Of a DNA stretch of 46,771 bases, positions 1 through 8,494 are shown in pieces (position 1 is the stretch's first letter; every line of letters begins with the position of its first letter). The translations under genes were made by a program, and so were the position numbers. The notes beneath the pieces were generated by a model, which was given only the letters and a program-made list of their open reading frames with translations, made no database searches and was not told where the DNA came from. Source of the DNA: Wenyingzhuangia sp039768865 (lineage in GTDB: Bacteria > Bacteroidota > Bacteroidia > Flavobacteriales > Flavobacteriaceae); NCBI RefSeq assembly GCF_039768865.1, contig NZ_JBDMZQ010000059.1, one strand, 5' to 3'.

Positions 1-954
1 CCCTTTTTTAAATCTAGAATCTGTGCGTAAGCGTGTAATACTTGCGTTTAGTTCAAAACCTAATAATAGTATGATTGAATTCAACCATATAAAAAGCATC
101 AATACTAAAAGAGTACCTATGGAACCGTAAAGCTCATTGTATTTAGAAAATTTAACCACATAGATCCCAAAAGCATAAAAAGTAAATAATGACAACACGG
201 TAGTTAAGATAGACCCTGCGGAAAAAAAATTAGTCTGCTTTCCTTCAGATGTACCAAAATAATAGAGCATAGATACCGTGCAAAATATCAAAAACATAAA
301 GAATAGATACCTTAAGTTACCTAACCAAAAGAAACCATCGGGTAGCCAACCTTTGTTGTGAAGGAATGTTACCCCAAATTCAAAAAATATCGTAACAGCT
401 ACAGTAAGTATAAGCATAAAAGATATCATCAGTGATGTACCTAAAGAAATTAGATACTGTTTGATGACGTTTCTAATTTTCTTTACATGTACAGAATATT
501 CAAAAGCAGCAAAGATGGCATTGACACCATTGGTCATTAAAAAGATAGAAACAAAAAAACCGAAAGACAACAGTCCTCCATATTTAATATTGGCAATATC
601 TACCAAAACAGAATCCACAGCCTCAAAAGTATCTGGTGGCAACAACTCAGAAATCAGAATCATAAAGTTTTCTTGAAAACCTTCAATAGGTATGTAAGGA
701 ATTAATGTTAACATGAAAAGCATAAAAGGAAAAACAGCCATAAAAAAACTAAACGCAATCCCTCCAGCTCTTGACGTTAAAGCTCCCTTTATTATTCCAA
801 TAAAATACATTTCAAGCAAATCATACAAATTCATTCCCTCCAAACCCGGAACAAGAATTCTTTTTCCAGTACGAACAAGCCATTTCATTGCAGGTATCTC
901 ACGCAATACTTCTTCCAATGAATCTTCCTTTTGTATTTCTTTAAATTCTGGCAT
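1..954 (-). CDS. YihY/BrkB-family inner-membrane protein (3' end outside window)
   Basis: I translated this strand from the ATG at 952-954; the frame stays open for 318 codons to the window edge, so the C-terminus is missing. After a hydrophilic N-terminus of about 45 residues comes a YihY-like segment: an amphipathic stretch, the small-residue motif SRAGGIAFSFFMAVFPF, and then about five further hydrophobic segments, including a long one near the edge (LLVLMLFIWLNSIILLLGFELN) typical of the last helices in the family. Members are usually around 300-330 residues, so only a short tail is lost. YihY proteins are polytopic inner-membrane proteins without an agreed biochemical function; the older label ribonuclease BN is wrong for them. 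The gene starts 16 bp after the nadC stop and is probably co-transcribed with it. Confidence 0.85.
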   Translation of the reverse strand, partial: MPEFKEIQKEDSLEEVLREIPAMKWLVRTGKRILVPGLEGMNLYDLLEMYFIGIIKGALTSRAGGIAFSFFMAVFPFMLFMLTLIPYIPIEGFQENFMILISELLPPDTFEAVDSVLVDIANIKYGGLLSFGFFVSIFLMTNGVNAIFAAFEYSVHVKKIRNVIKQYLISLGTSLMISFMLILTVAVTIFFEFGVTFLHNKGWLPDGFFWLGNLRYLFFMFLIFCTVSMLYYFGTSEGKQTNFFSAGSILTTVLSLFTFYAFGIYVVKFSKYNELYGSIGTLLVLMLFIWLNSIILLLGFELNASITRLRTDSRFKKG

Positions 955-970
955 ACCTTTATGAGAATAA

Positions 971-1831
971 CTAATCTACTGCTTTTAAACTTAAATCTAG
1001 ATTATGAATAGAATGAGTTAAGGCACCAGATGAAATATAATCTACACCACACTCTGCATACATCCTAAGAGATTCTTCATTGATCCCACCTGAAGACTCT
1101 GTTTGAGATTTATCGCCTATCAATCTGACCGCCTCCTTAGTATCTTCTTCATTAAAATTATCTATCAAAACTCTGTGTATTCCCTCAAATTCAATAATCT
1201 CCTTAACTTCCTTTAAGTCTCGAGCTTCAACTATAATTTTTAAATCCTTATCTTTCTCTTTCAAGTATTTTTTTGTTTGCTGAATCGCTTTTGCCACACC
1301 TCCAGCAAAATCAATATGATTGTCTTTTAACATAATCATGTCATATAAGGCAAATCTATGATTTTCCCCTCCTCCTATTTTTACCGCCCATTTTTCTATG
1401 GCACGAATACCCGGAGTGGTTTTTCTAGTATCTAAAACTTTAGCTCTTGTGCCTTTCAACAAATCAACATAGTGTGCTGTTTTTGTTGCAATTGCACTCA
1501 TACGTTGCATAGCATTCAACACCAACCGCTCGGCTTTGAGGATAGAAAGTGAACTACCTGTCACATAGAGAACAATATCACCCTTTCTTACTTTTTGACC
1601 ATCATGAATAAGAATATCAACACTAAGGTTCTCGTCAACATATTTAAAAACCTCCAAAGCAAAATCAACACCAGCAATGACTCCAGTATCTTTAACTAAT
1701 AATTTAGCTTTTCCATCAGCAGTTGAGGGTATACAAGCAAGTGATGAATGATCTCCATCACCCACATCTTCTCTGATAGCATTTGCTATTATTAACTTAA
1801 TCTCCTTTTCAAACTGAATTTGGTTAATCAT
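971..1831 (-). CDS. nadC: Nicotinate-nucleotide pyrophosphorylase (quinolinate phosphoribosyltransferase)
   Basis: The product converts quinolinate and PRPP to nicotinate mononucleotide, CO2 and PPi, the entry to NAD in de novo synthesis; it is cytoplasmic. The 286 residues match the usual family length. Visible hallmarks are the N-terminal DVGDGDHSS segment, the RKTTPGIRAIEKWAVKIGGGENHR block that binds the substrate carboxylates and phosphate, the MLKDNH motif, and late barrel strands ending in DNF and SGGI plus VDYISSGALTHS. A TATCTTTG promoter element lies 18 bp upstream of the ATG. The gene leads a probable two-gene unit with the downstream YihY protein. nadA and nadB are not in this window. 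Confidence 0.95.
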   Translation of the reverse strand: MINQIQFEKEIKLIIANAIREDVGDGDHSSLACIPSTADGKAKLLVKDTGVIAGVDFALEVFKYVDENLSVDILIHDGQKVRKGDIVLYVTGSSLSILKAERLVLNAMQRMSAIATKTAHYVDLLKGTRAKVLDTRKTTPGIRAIEKWAVKIGGGENHRFALYDMIMLKDNHIDFAGGVAKAIQQTKKYLKEKDKDLKIIVEARDLKEVKEIIEFEGIHRVLIDNFNEEDTKEAVRLIGDKSQTESSGGINEESLRMYAECGVDYISSGALTHSIHNLDLSLKAVD

Positions 1832-1848
1832 TTCATCTTATTTTAAAA

Positions 1849-1856
1849 CAAAGATA
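1849..1856 (-). promoter_or_regulatory. Candidate -7 promoter element of nadC
   Basis: On the minus strand this reads TATCTTTG, matching the Bacteroidota primary-sigma -7 consensus TAnnTTTG, and sits 18 bp before the nadC ATG. I do not see a convincing -33 TTTG partner. Confidence 0.55.
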
Positions 1857-2015
1857 TACTTCTTTATTTATTATCTACATCCACTTTTGATAAATCTATA
1901 CTGCGATGGACTTCAGAAAACTAAAATTGTTTACTCCAAACCAAATCAGCACAAATTCCATATGAGAAAGTCGTGACCTTATCCAAGATTGAAACCAAAT
2001 ATCATATGTTCTTAG

Positions 2016-2023
2016 TACCTTTG
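2016..2023 (+). promoter_or_regulatory. Candidate -7 promoter element of the rlmH operon
   Basis: TACCTTTG matches TAnnTTTG and lies 21 bp before the rlmH ATG at 2045. The -33 region is not clear; a TTG at 1989-1991 is slightly too far upstream. Confidence 0.55.
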
Positions 2024-2044
2024 CATCAGTAAAGTAAAGAAAAT

Positions 2045-2518
2045 ATGAAAATCTCCCTTTTGGCCATTGGAAAAACCGATGATAAAAACCTCATACAGCT
2101 TATAGAAGTCTACCAAGCTAGACTTAAACACTACATCAAATTTAATCTGGATATTATCCCTGACATTAAAAAAATAAAAAACCTTTCTGTAGCACAACAA
2201 AAAGAAAAAGAAGGAGAACTGATTCTAAAAAAAATACAGCCAACTGATTTTTTAATTTTATTGGACGAAAAAGGAAAAGAATTTAGATCTGTAGATTTTG
2301 CTGATTTTTTACAAAAAAAAATGAATTCTGGAATCAAACAATTGGTTTTTGCTATTGGTGGACCCTATGGTTTCTCTGACAATGTTTATGCGAAAGCAAA
2401 AGGTAAAATCTCTTTATCTAAAATGACATTTTCTCACCAAATGATTCGTTTATTCATGATAGAGCAACTTTACAGAAGTGCTACAATCTTAAAAAACGAA
2501 CCTTATCATCACGAATAA
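2045..2518 (+). CDS. rlmH: 23S rRNA (pseudouridine-1915-N3)-methyltransferase
   Basis: RlmH is a small SPOUT-class, SAM-dependent methyltransferase that methylates pseudouridine 1915 in helix 69 of 23S rRNA on assembled ribosomes. At 157 residues it has the family's normal length. The C-terminal half shows the trefoil-knot signatures: the VFAIGGPYGFSD loop near residues 100-112, LSKMTFSHQMIRLFMIEQLYRS, and the terminal NEPYHHE typical of RlmH. It heads a plus-strand operon, with the next gene 18 bp downstream. Confidence 0.96.
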   Translation: MKISLLAIGKTDDKNLIQLIEVYQARLKHYIKFNLDIIPDIKKIKNLSVAQQKEKEGELILKKIQPTDFLILLDEKGKEFRSVDFADFLQKKMNSGIKQLVFAIGGPYGFSDNVYAKAKGKISLSKMTFSHQMIRLFMIEQLYRSATILKNEPYHHE

Positions 2519-2536
2519 TAAACAAATTATACTCTC

Positions 2537-3109
2537 ATGAAAATAGTTTTTGCTACCCACAATAAAAACAAACTAAACGAAGTAAAACTATTACTTCCTG
2601 ACTTCGAGATCCTATCTTTAACTGATATTGGCTGTTCGGAAGACATACCAGAAACAGCAAACACACTTGAAGGGAATGCGATGATAAAAGCTAACTATGT
2701 CACAAAAAAATACGGATACAATTGTTTTGCAGATGATACAGGCTTGCTGGTCGACGCTTTAAATGGTGATCCCGGAGTATATTCGGCAAGATATGCCGGG
2801 AAACACGGAAATGCTGATGGCAACATGAATCTGTTGTTATCGAATCTTGACAAAAAGAGAAACCGAAACGCTCATTTCAAAACCATTATCTGCCTAAACA
2901 TCAACAACCAGCAGCATCTATTTGACGGTATATGCAATGGGACCATTTTAGAAAAAAAACAAGGAAAGAAAGGATTTGGGTACGACCCCATTTTTAAGCC
3001 AAAAGGATATACTGTCTCTTTTGCCGAAATGGATGTGAAAACAAAAGGAAAAATAAGCCATCGAGGATTGGCCATCCAAAAATTAATCGAATTCTTACAA
3101 AAACAATAA
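2537..3109 (+). CDS. rdgB: Non-canonical purine NTP pyrophosphatase (XTP/dITP diphosphatase)
   Basis: This enzyme hydrolyses XTP, ITP and dITP to monophosphates and PPi, keeping deaminated purines out of DNA and RNA. The 190 residues carry the Ham1/RdgB pattern: N-terminal FATHNKNKLNE that grips the triphosphate, FADDTGLLVDAL with the metal-binding acids, DPGVYSARYAG, and the base-recognition segment GFGYDPIF followed late by SHRG. The gene lies 18 bp after rlmH and its stop is one nucleotide before the next start, so it sits inside an operon. The symbol follows the E. coli orthologue. Confidence 0.94.
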   Translation: MKIVFATHNKNKLNEVKLLLPDFEILSLTDIGCSEDIPETANTLEGNAMIKANYVTKKYGYNCFADDTGLLVDALNGDPGVYSARYAGKHGNADGNMNLLLSNLDKKRNRNAHFKTIICLNINNQQHLFDGICNGTILEKKQGKKGFGYDPIFKPKGYTVSFAEMDVKTKGKISHRGLAIQKLIEFLQKQ

Positions 3110-3110
3110 A

Positions 3111-4139
3111 GTGTATATTTCTGGACAAAAACATCAATCCGTGTTTATAGGATTACTGGTTATACTGATACTTGCAGCAATTCTCAATCTGTATAGTGGT
3201 AGTATTGCTATACCTCTGAAAGACATCTGGAATATTATTACTTCTGATCCAACAAGATCAGAAAACTACGAATATATCTTGACTGAGTATCGATTACCGA
3301 AAACAATCACTAGTATTGTAATAGGTTTTGGACTTGGAATTAGTGGATTGATCATACAAACATTCTTTAGAAACCCCCTTACTGGTCCATTCGTACTTGG
3401 GATTAGTTCTGGTGCTAGCCTAGGGGTTGCTTTGCTTATCATGGGAGGGAGTTTATTTGGTTCTATCCATCACCTTTACAGTTTATCCACACCAATAGCT
3501 GCTAGTTTGGGTTCTTTTATCGTTTTAAGTATTGTAATGATTACTGCTAGAAATATACGAAACACAATGTCAATTCTTATCATTGGATTGATGTTTGGAA
3601 GCTTCACAACAGCCATAATAAGCGTATTGTCTTATTTTAGTAGTGCTAATGAACTACAGCAATATATATATTGGAGCCTAGGAAGTCTAAGCAACTTGTG
3701 TTGGACTGATGTATCTCTACTTACAGGAATTGTAACGATAAGTTCTATAGGATTACTTCCAATTATTAAATCTTTGGATGCCTTACTACTTGGAGAGAAT
3801 TATGCTAGGAGCATGGGGATTTCGATCAAAAAAACACAAACAATTGTGTTTCTAATTACAAGTTTATTGACAGGGAGTATCACAGCTTTTGTTGGGCCTA
3901 TTGCTTTCATAGGGCTAGCAATCCCACACATTACTAGACTTATTTTTAAAACCTCTACACACAAAATACTTATTCCGGCTGTTGGAATTATCGGCGCTAT
4001 CGTAATGCTAATTTGCGATAGCTTAACACATATCTCTGTTGGCTCAAAAACATTGCCTATCAACGCTATCACCTCTATTTTTGGAGCCCCAATAGTCATA
4101 TGGCTTCTGGTGGCCAAATCAAAAACAACTAGATCATGA
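3111..4139 (+). CDS. FecCD-family ABC transporter permease (iron chelate/haem/cobalamin type)
   Basis: This is an integral inner-membrane permease of the BtuC/FhuB/FecD superfamily, which imports iron-siderophore, haem or vitamin B12. The 342-residue length and about ten hydrophobic segments fit. Family motifs include RLPKTITSIVIGFGLGISG, FRNPLTGPFVLGISSGASLG (residues about 85-105), and the cytoplasmic coupling-loop region GPIAFIGLAIPHITR. Translation starts at a GTG one nucleotide after the preceding stop; no ATG fits the N-terminal strand better. The ATPase gene overlaps it by four bases (ATGA). No substrate-binding protein or TonB-dependent receptor is adjacent, so the substrate cannot be read from context. 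Confidence 0.88.
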   Translation: MYISGQKHQSVFIGLLVILILAAILNLYSGSIAIPLKDIWNIITSDPTRSENYEYILTEYRLPKTITSIVIGFGLGISGLIIQTFFRNPLTGPFVLGISSGASLGVALLIMGGSLFGSIHHLYSLSTPIAASLGSFIVLSIVMITARNIRNTMSILIIGLMFGSFTTAIISVLSYFSSANELQQYIYWSLGSLSNLCWTDVSLLTGIVTISSIGLLPIIKSLDALLLGENYARSMGISIKKTQTIVFLITSLLTGSITAFVGPIAFIGLAIPHITRLIFKTSTHKILIPAVGIIGAIVMLICDSLTHISVGSKTLPINAITSIFGAPIVIWLLVAKSKTTRS

Positions 4140-4912
4140 CGCAATCCGCATTAAAATCAACAGCATTAGATATCGGTTTTGGTACTTCAAAAAAAACGAC
4201 CTGTATCTGCAGTCAAGTTAGTTTTAACCTCAATAAAGGAGAGCTTGTATGTTTATTAGGCAGAAATGGATCAGGAAAATCTACACTGCTAAAGACACTT
4301 TCTAAAATACTACCCCCTCTTTCAGGATCGATAGAAATATATGAGAAAAACATAAAAAATGTCTCTTCTAAAGAACTCGCTCTCCTCATTTCCGTTGTAC
4401 TGACAGAGAAAACTCTTGAAACATCGTTGACTGTTTATGAAACCATTGCGCTAGGAAGACAACCCCACACCAATTGGATTGGCAAATTATCAAACAATGA
4501 CATTAACCACATTGAAGCATCTATGGCCTTGACAGAGACCAAAGATTTATCTAATAAACTTACACACCAACTAAGCGACGGACAACTTCAACGAGTTATG
4601 ATTGCGAGAGCTTTAGCTCAAGATACACCTGTCATATTATTAGATGAACCTACTTCACATTTAGATATTCATCATAAAATAAACACGTTTAGAATTCTAT
4701 CTAAAATCTGCAAAAAAACTCAAAAAACAGTTTTAATTTCTACACATGAAATTAATTTAGCTTTAAAAAATTCTGACCGCCTATTGCTGATAGATCAGTC
4801 TGAACTTTCAATCGGAAAACCTAATGACACAAAAATCCAAAAAAGATTAACAACTATTTTCAATTCTGAAGACATTCGTTATGATCTAAACACCAATCAG
4901 TTTGTTTTTTAA
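4136..4912 (+). CDS. ABC transporter ATP-binding protein, FecE/BtuD type
   Basis: This is the nucleotide-binding subunit partnering the overlapping permease. In the 258 residues I see Walker A GRNGSGKST (about 42-50), a signature motif LSDGQLQR instead of the commoner LSGGQ, Walker B PVILLDEPTSHLD, and the switch histidine in LISTHE. The SDG signature variant is common in the FecE/FhuC/HmuV branch. The gene ends 20 bp before a strong hairpin terminator that closes the operon. Confidence 0.9.
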   Translation: MTQSALKSTALDIGFGTSKKTTCICSQVSFNLNKGELVCLLGRNGSGKSTLLKTLSKILPPLSGSIEIYEKNIKNVSSKELALLISVVLTEKTLETSLTVYETIALGRQPHTNWIGKLSNNDINHIEASMALTETKDLSNKLTHQLSDGQLQRVMIARALAQDTPVILLDEPTSHLDIHHKINTFRILSKICKKTQKTVLISTHEINLALKNSDRLLLIDQSELSIGKPNDTKIQKRLTTIFNSEDIRYDLNTNQFVF

Positions 4913-4932
4913 ATCAAAAATGATCAAACACA

Positions 4933-4964
4933 AAAAAGCTCGAATCTTAGGATTCGAGCTTTTT
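4933..4964. terminator. Bidirectional intrinsic terminator between the ABC ATPase and acnB
   Basis: GCTCGAATC (4938-4946) pairs perfectly with GATTCGAGC (4951-4959) around a TTAG loop, with AAAAA before and TTTTT after the stem. It therefore terminates both the plus-strand ABC operon and the convergent acnB transcript. Confidence 0.9.
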
Positions 4965-4985
4965 AATTTATAGAAAAACTTCTAA

Positions 4986-7763
4986 TTACTTAATTAGCTG
5001 TTTTAAAGAGGGAGTGAATTTTGTCAAAACAATTCCTTCTACAGCCTGTTCATATTCATCCATAGTAGGTGTTCTTCCTAAGATTGTTGACAATACAACC
5101 ACTGGAGTTGATGACAACAGAGACTCTCCTTTTTTCTCACCTGAATCTTTTACCACTCTTCCTTGGAACAAACGAGTAGAGGTAGCCATTACAGTATCTC
5201 CTGGTTCTGCTTTTTCTTGATTACCCATACATAAGTTACATCCCGGACGTTCTAAATATAATATATTTTCATATTTGGTACGAGCCGCTGCTTTTGGATC
5301 ATTATCATCAAATTCAAAACCTGAATACTTCGTTAATACCTCCCAATCTCCTTCTTCTTTTAATTCATCTACAATATTATAAGTAGGGGGTGCTACCACT
5401 AGCGGTGCCTTGAAATCTACCCTACCCTTTTGTGCCTCAATGTTTTTTAACATTTGAGCTAAAATTTTCATATCCCCTTTATGAACCATACAAGAACCTA
5501 CAAACCCTAAATCCACTGTTTTAGTTCCTCCATAGTAAGATAATGGTCTTATGATATCATGAGTATAACGCTTGGAAACATCATCGTTATTTACATCTGG
5601 ATCAGCGATCATAGGTTCTGCAACCTCATCTAAATCTATAACTACTTCAGCGTGATAAGTAGCTGTTGCATCTGGTCTCAAAGCTGGTTTTTCACCAGAT
5701 CTAATCTCAGAAATACGCTTATCTGCTTTGGTTATTAAACCTTCTAATACCTTCAAATGATTGTCCATCCCTTTGTCAATCATAATCTGAATTCTACCCT
5801 TTGCAATCTCTAAAGATTCAATCAAAGTAGCATCTTCTGAAATACAAATTGAAGCTTTTGCTTTCATCTCTGCAGTCCAATCTGTAAAAGTAAATGCCTG
5901 ATCGGCAGTTAATGTCCCCAAGTGAACTTCAATGATTCTACCTTGAAAGACATTTTCTCCCCCAAACTGCTTCAACATTTGCTGCTGTGTCGCATGGACC
6001 ACATCACGAAAGTCCATAAACGATTTCATAGCACCTTTAAACGTAACTTTCACTGATTGAGGGATTGGCATAGTTGCTTCTCCAGTTGCTAAAGCTAGAG
6101 CAACAGTACCTGAATCTGCACCAAAAGCAACTCCTTTAGACATACGTGTATGAGAGTCTCCTCCAATAATGATGTCCCAATCTCCAACTGTTATATCATT
6201 CAATACTTTATGAATAACATCTGTCATTGCAGGATAATTTCCTTGTGGATCACGAGCAGTAATCAAACCAAAGTCATTCATAAACTTCATTAGCCTAGGA
6301 ATATTTGCCTTAGATTTATCATCCCACACAGAGGCAGTATGACATCCTGATTGGTAAGCACCATCAACGATCGGAGAAATGACAGTAGCAGCCATAGACT
6401 CTAATTCTTGAGAAGTCATCAAACCTGTCGTATCTTGAGAACCAACTATGTTAACTTCGACACGAACATCTGAACCTGCATGCAAGATTTTTCCTGGCGT
6501 ATTTCCTACAGCATTTTTGTTAAATATTTTTTCAACAGCAGTTAACCCTTGTCCTTCAATAGAGATTTCCTTTGAAGATGCATAGACCAATGGGATTTCC
6601 ATTCCTAGTGTTTTGCAGGCGAAGGTTTGTAATTTTTTACCAAAAACAACTGCATAAGAACCTCCTGCTTTCATAAACTCAACTTTCTGTGGAGTAAATG
6701 CAGCAGAGATATCTTTTAATTCTTGATCACCATTATATAATTTCTTTGTCTTGGTATTAATCGTCAATACCGTACCTGTAGCTACTGAATAGGTTTCTTC
6801 CAAAACAGGTTCTCCATCAGCATCTCTTACAACATTTCCTTCAGCGTCAGTTTTCTTTACCCAATTTTTTAGATCTAAACCAATACCTCCTGTTACACCC
6901 ACAGTTGTTAAAAAAATTGGTGAGATTCCATTTGTTCCAGCGATTACAGGAGCTATATTGATAAACGGTACATATGGACTTGCTTGAATACCTGTCCACA
7001 AGGCTACGTTATTTACTCCAGACATTCTCGAAGAACCTACTCCCATTGTTCCTTTTTCTGCTACTAACATTACACGCTTATCTGGGTGTTGTTTTTTCAG
7101 CGCCAAAAGCTCTTTCTGCATGTCTTTATTGTGTTCAAAAAGACATTGTCCATGTAATTCACGGTCTGAACGGGAATGTGCGTCTGCACCCGGAGAAAGT
7201 AAATCTGTGGAAATATCACCCACACCGGCAATGTAGGTTACGATATCAATCTCCTCTTCCACTTCTGGTAAGGTAGTAAAAAACTCTGCCTGAGCATAGC
7301 TTTGTAAAAGTTCTTTAGCAACTTCGTTCCCTTCTTTGTAAGCTACTTCTAGACGATCCATGTCGGCCTCGTAAAGATAAACTTGAGTTTTTAAAACCTT
7401 TGTCGCTTTCTTAGCTATATCAAAATCACTTCCTAATGCTAGATCTAGCAAAACCTCCACAGAAGGTCCACCCTTCATGTGAGATAGTAATTCTAAAGCA
7501 AAATCTTGCGAAATCTCTTGTACACCATACTCTCCAAGAATGATCTCTTTCAAGAATTTAGCTTTTACGACAGCAGCACTTGTTGTACCAGGCACAACAT
7601 TATAAATAAAGAAATTTAGAGAATCTTCTCTGTATTCATTATTCAAATCTTTTATTTGGTCAATGATCTTGCTCAACAATTCTGCACCATCAATTGGCTT
7701 CGGATGAAGTCCTTGATCTTTTCGTTCTTCGATCTCTTGGATATAATCTTTATAAATACTCAT
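4986..7763 (-). CDS. acnB: Bifunctional aconitate hydratase 2 / 2-methylisocitrate dehydratase
   Basis: AcnB isomerises citrate to isocitrate in the TCA cycle using a [4Fe-4S] cluster; the family can also act on 2-methylisocitrate. The 925 residues begin with a helical HEAT-like domain (about 1-160), the feature that separates AcnB from AcnA. The barrel core shows GGDSHTRMSKGVAFGADSG. The three cluster cysteines are evident: GSCMVH at about residue 758 and CNLCMGNQ at about 842 and 845. It is longer than E. coli AcnB (about 865), with extra sequence between the first and second cluster cysteines and in the middle of the protein. It stands alone, convergent with the ABC operon and sharing its terminator. 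Confidence 0.96.
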   Translation of the reverse strand: MSIYKDYIQEIEERKDQGLHPKPIDGAELLSKIIDQIKDLNNEYREDSLNFFIYNVVPGTTSAAVVKAKFLKEIILGEYGVQEISQDFALELLSHMKGGPSVEVLLDLALGSDFDIAKKATKVLKTQVYLYEADMDRLEVAYKEGNEVAKELLQSYAQAEFFTTLPEVEEEIDIVTYIAGVGDISTDLLSPGADAHSRSDRELHGQCLFEHNKDMQKELLALKKQHPDKRVMLVAEKGTMGVGSSRMSGVNNVALWTGIQASPYVPFINIAPVIAGTNGISPIFLTTVGVTGGIGLDLKNWVKKTDAEGNVVRDADGEPVLEETYSVATGTVLTINTKTKKLYNGDQELKDISAAFTPQKVEFMKAGGSYAVVFGKKLQTFACKTLGMEIPLVYASSKEISIEGQGLTAVEKIFNKNAVGNTPGKILHAGSDVRVEVNIVGSQDTTGLMTSQELESMAATVISPIVDGAYQSGCHTASVWDDKSKANIPRLMKFMNDFGLITARDPQGNYPAMTDVIHKVLNDITVGDWDIIIGGDSHTRMSKGVAFGADSGTVALALATGEATMPIPQSVKVTFKGAMKSFMDFRDVVHATQQQMLKQFGGENVFQGRIIEVHLGTLTADQAFTFTDWTAEMKAKASICISEDATLIESLEIAKGRIQIMIDKGMDNHLKVLEGLITKADKRISEIRSGEKPALRPDATATYHAEVVIDLDEVAEPMIADPDVNNDDVSKRYTHDIIRPLSYYGGTKTVDLGFVGSCMVHKGDMKILAQMLKNIEAQKGRVDFKAPLVVAPPTYNIVDELKEEGDWEVLTKYSGFEFDDNDPKAAARTKYENILYLERPGCNLCMGNQEKAEPGDTVMATSTRLFQGRVVKDSGEKKGESLLSSTPVVVLSTILGRTPTMDEYEQAVEGIVLTKFTPSLKQLIK

Positions 7764-7990
7764 AGAAGTTCTTGTATTATTTTTTTTGGATGGGCAATAT
7801 ACAAAATATCGATTTCATAAAAAAAACAGAAATCAGTCAGATTTAATCAAAAATGATATTTTTAACACATTCAGTGATTTATTATTATTTTATCACATGG
7901 CTTCATCTGTTAAAATCAAAACATATCATTTTGTAGTACCCCTATTTAAAAACATACAAAAAGGATAAAGAAATATATAAAAGTCATAAA

Positions 7991-8313
7991 AAGTAGGTAT
8001 ATAAGCCGAGTTCTGTATCTCAAAACAAGTTCGAGATTCTTATCATTTATCTAGAATTACTGTTGCCAATAACTTCAATCTGCCTACCCCTTGGAATTGA
8101 GCGAACAACTCTTACCTATAAAGGACTCCAATATACATGACATTGCACCGCATAGAGTTTACCTGGTTTCACTACAGCCGAACTGTACTTGCTTTCTGTT
8201 GCACTTGTCCTCTTCTAAAGCAATTTTAGAAGGACGGGGGTTACCCGCTATGCTGTTCTATGGTACTCGGACTTTCCTCCTCGTATAAAACGAGGCGATA
8301 AGACAACCTACTT
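7991..8313 (-). ncRNA. rnpB: RNase P RNA (bacterial type A)
   Basis: This is the catalytic RNA that matures tRNA 5' ends. Reading the minus strand from 8313, AAGTAGG pairs with CCTACTT at the 3' end (7991-7997), forming P1. The conserved CR-I sequence GAGGAAAGTCCGAGTACC follows a GC-rich hairpin. Internally I see ACAGAAAGCAAGTACAG, GTGAAACCAGGTAAACTC and GGTGCAA of the P10-P12 region, and the 3' conserved segment AGAACTCGGCTTAT just before P1. About 323 nt is a normal size. A short U tract follows P1. Small open frames inside the locus are not genes. Confidence 0.95.
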
Positions 8314-8335
8314 TTCAATGACCTTTATTTTAAAT

Positions 8336-8363
8336 AAAAAACCCACCTAGTAAACTAGGTGGG
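8336..8363 (-). terminator. Strong intrinsic terminator-like hairpin upstream of rnpB
   Basis: On the minus strand CCCACCTAG and CTAGGTGGG form a nine-pair stem around a four-base loop, followed by six T residues (8341 down to 8336). The opposite strand has no T tract, so it acts on minus-strand transcripts. It is not the first terminator after dnaJ (see 8446-8474), so it either backs that up or ends a separate short transcript. Confidence 0.75.
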
Positions 8364-8407
8364 AAAAATTGCTATGAAAAAGAAAAAGTGTGTTATAAAT
8401 AACACAA
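8336..8407 (-). ncRNA. Possible small RNA between dnaJ and rnpB
   Basis: The stretch has a TATATTTG promoter-like element (8413-8420, minus strand), an internal seven-pair inverted repeat (GTGTTAT at 8390-8396 with ATAACAC at 8399-8405), and a strong terminator hairpin at the end. It is bracketed upstream by the dnaJ terminator. A transcript of about 70 nt would be predicted. It could equally be a leader or promoter region of rnpB. No coding potential is visible. I recognise no known RNA family. Confidence 0.25.
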
Positions 8408-8412
8408 CAACA

Positions 8413-8420
8413 CAAATATA
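8413..8420 (-). promoter_or_regulatory. Candidate -7 promoter element between dnaJ and rnpB
   Basis: TATATTTG on the minus strand matches TAnnTTTG. It would start transcription near 8407, either of a short RNA ending at the hairpin 8336-8363 or of an rnpB precursor reading through it. Confidence 0.4.
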
Positions 8421-8445
8421 TAATTCTTTTGAAATAATTAGGTAT

Positions 8446-8474
8446 AAAAAAAGAGAAATAACGACTTACCTCTC
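8446..8474 (-). terminator. Intrinsic terminator of the grpE-dnaJ operon
   Basis: On the minus strand GAGAGGTAA and TTATTTCTC pair (nine pairs, two of them G-U) around GTCG, followed by seven T residues. It begins about 20 nt after the dnaJ stop codon. Confidence 0.7.
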
Positions 8475-8494
8475 TCTTCTTAACATTTGTTATC

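Noticed and set aside
461..964. Two plus-strand open frames opposite the first gene
   Set aside because: They are antisense to the YihY-family frame, which has clear family motifs, and their translations have no recognisable character.
3800..4144. A 114-codon minus-strand frame opposite the FecCD permease
   Set aside because: It is antisense to the conserved C-terminal half of the permease; hydrophobicity is inherited from the opposite strand.
8091..8288. A 65-codon plus-strand open frame
   Set aside because: It lies wholly within the antisense of RNase P RNA, whose conserved elements explain the sequence.
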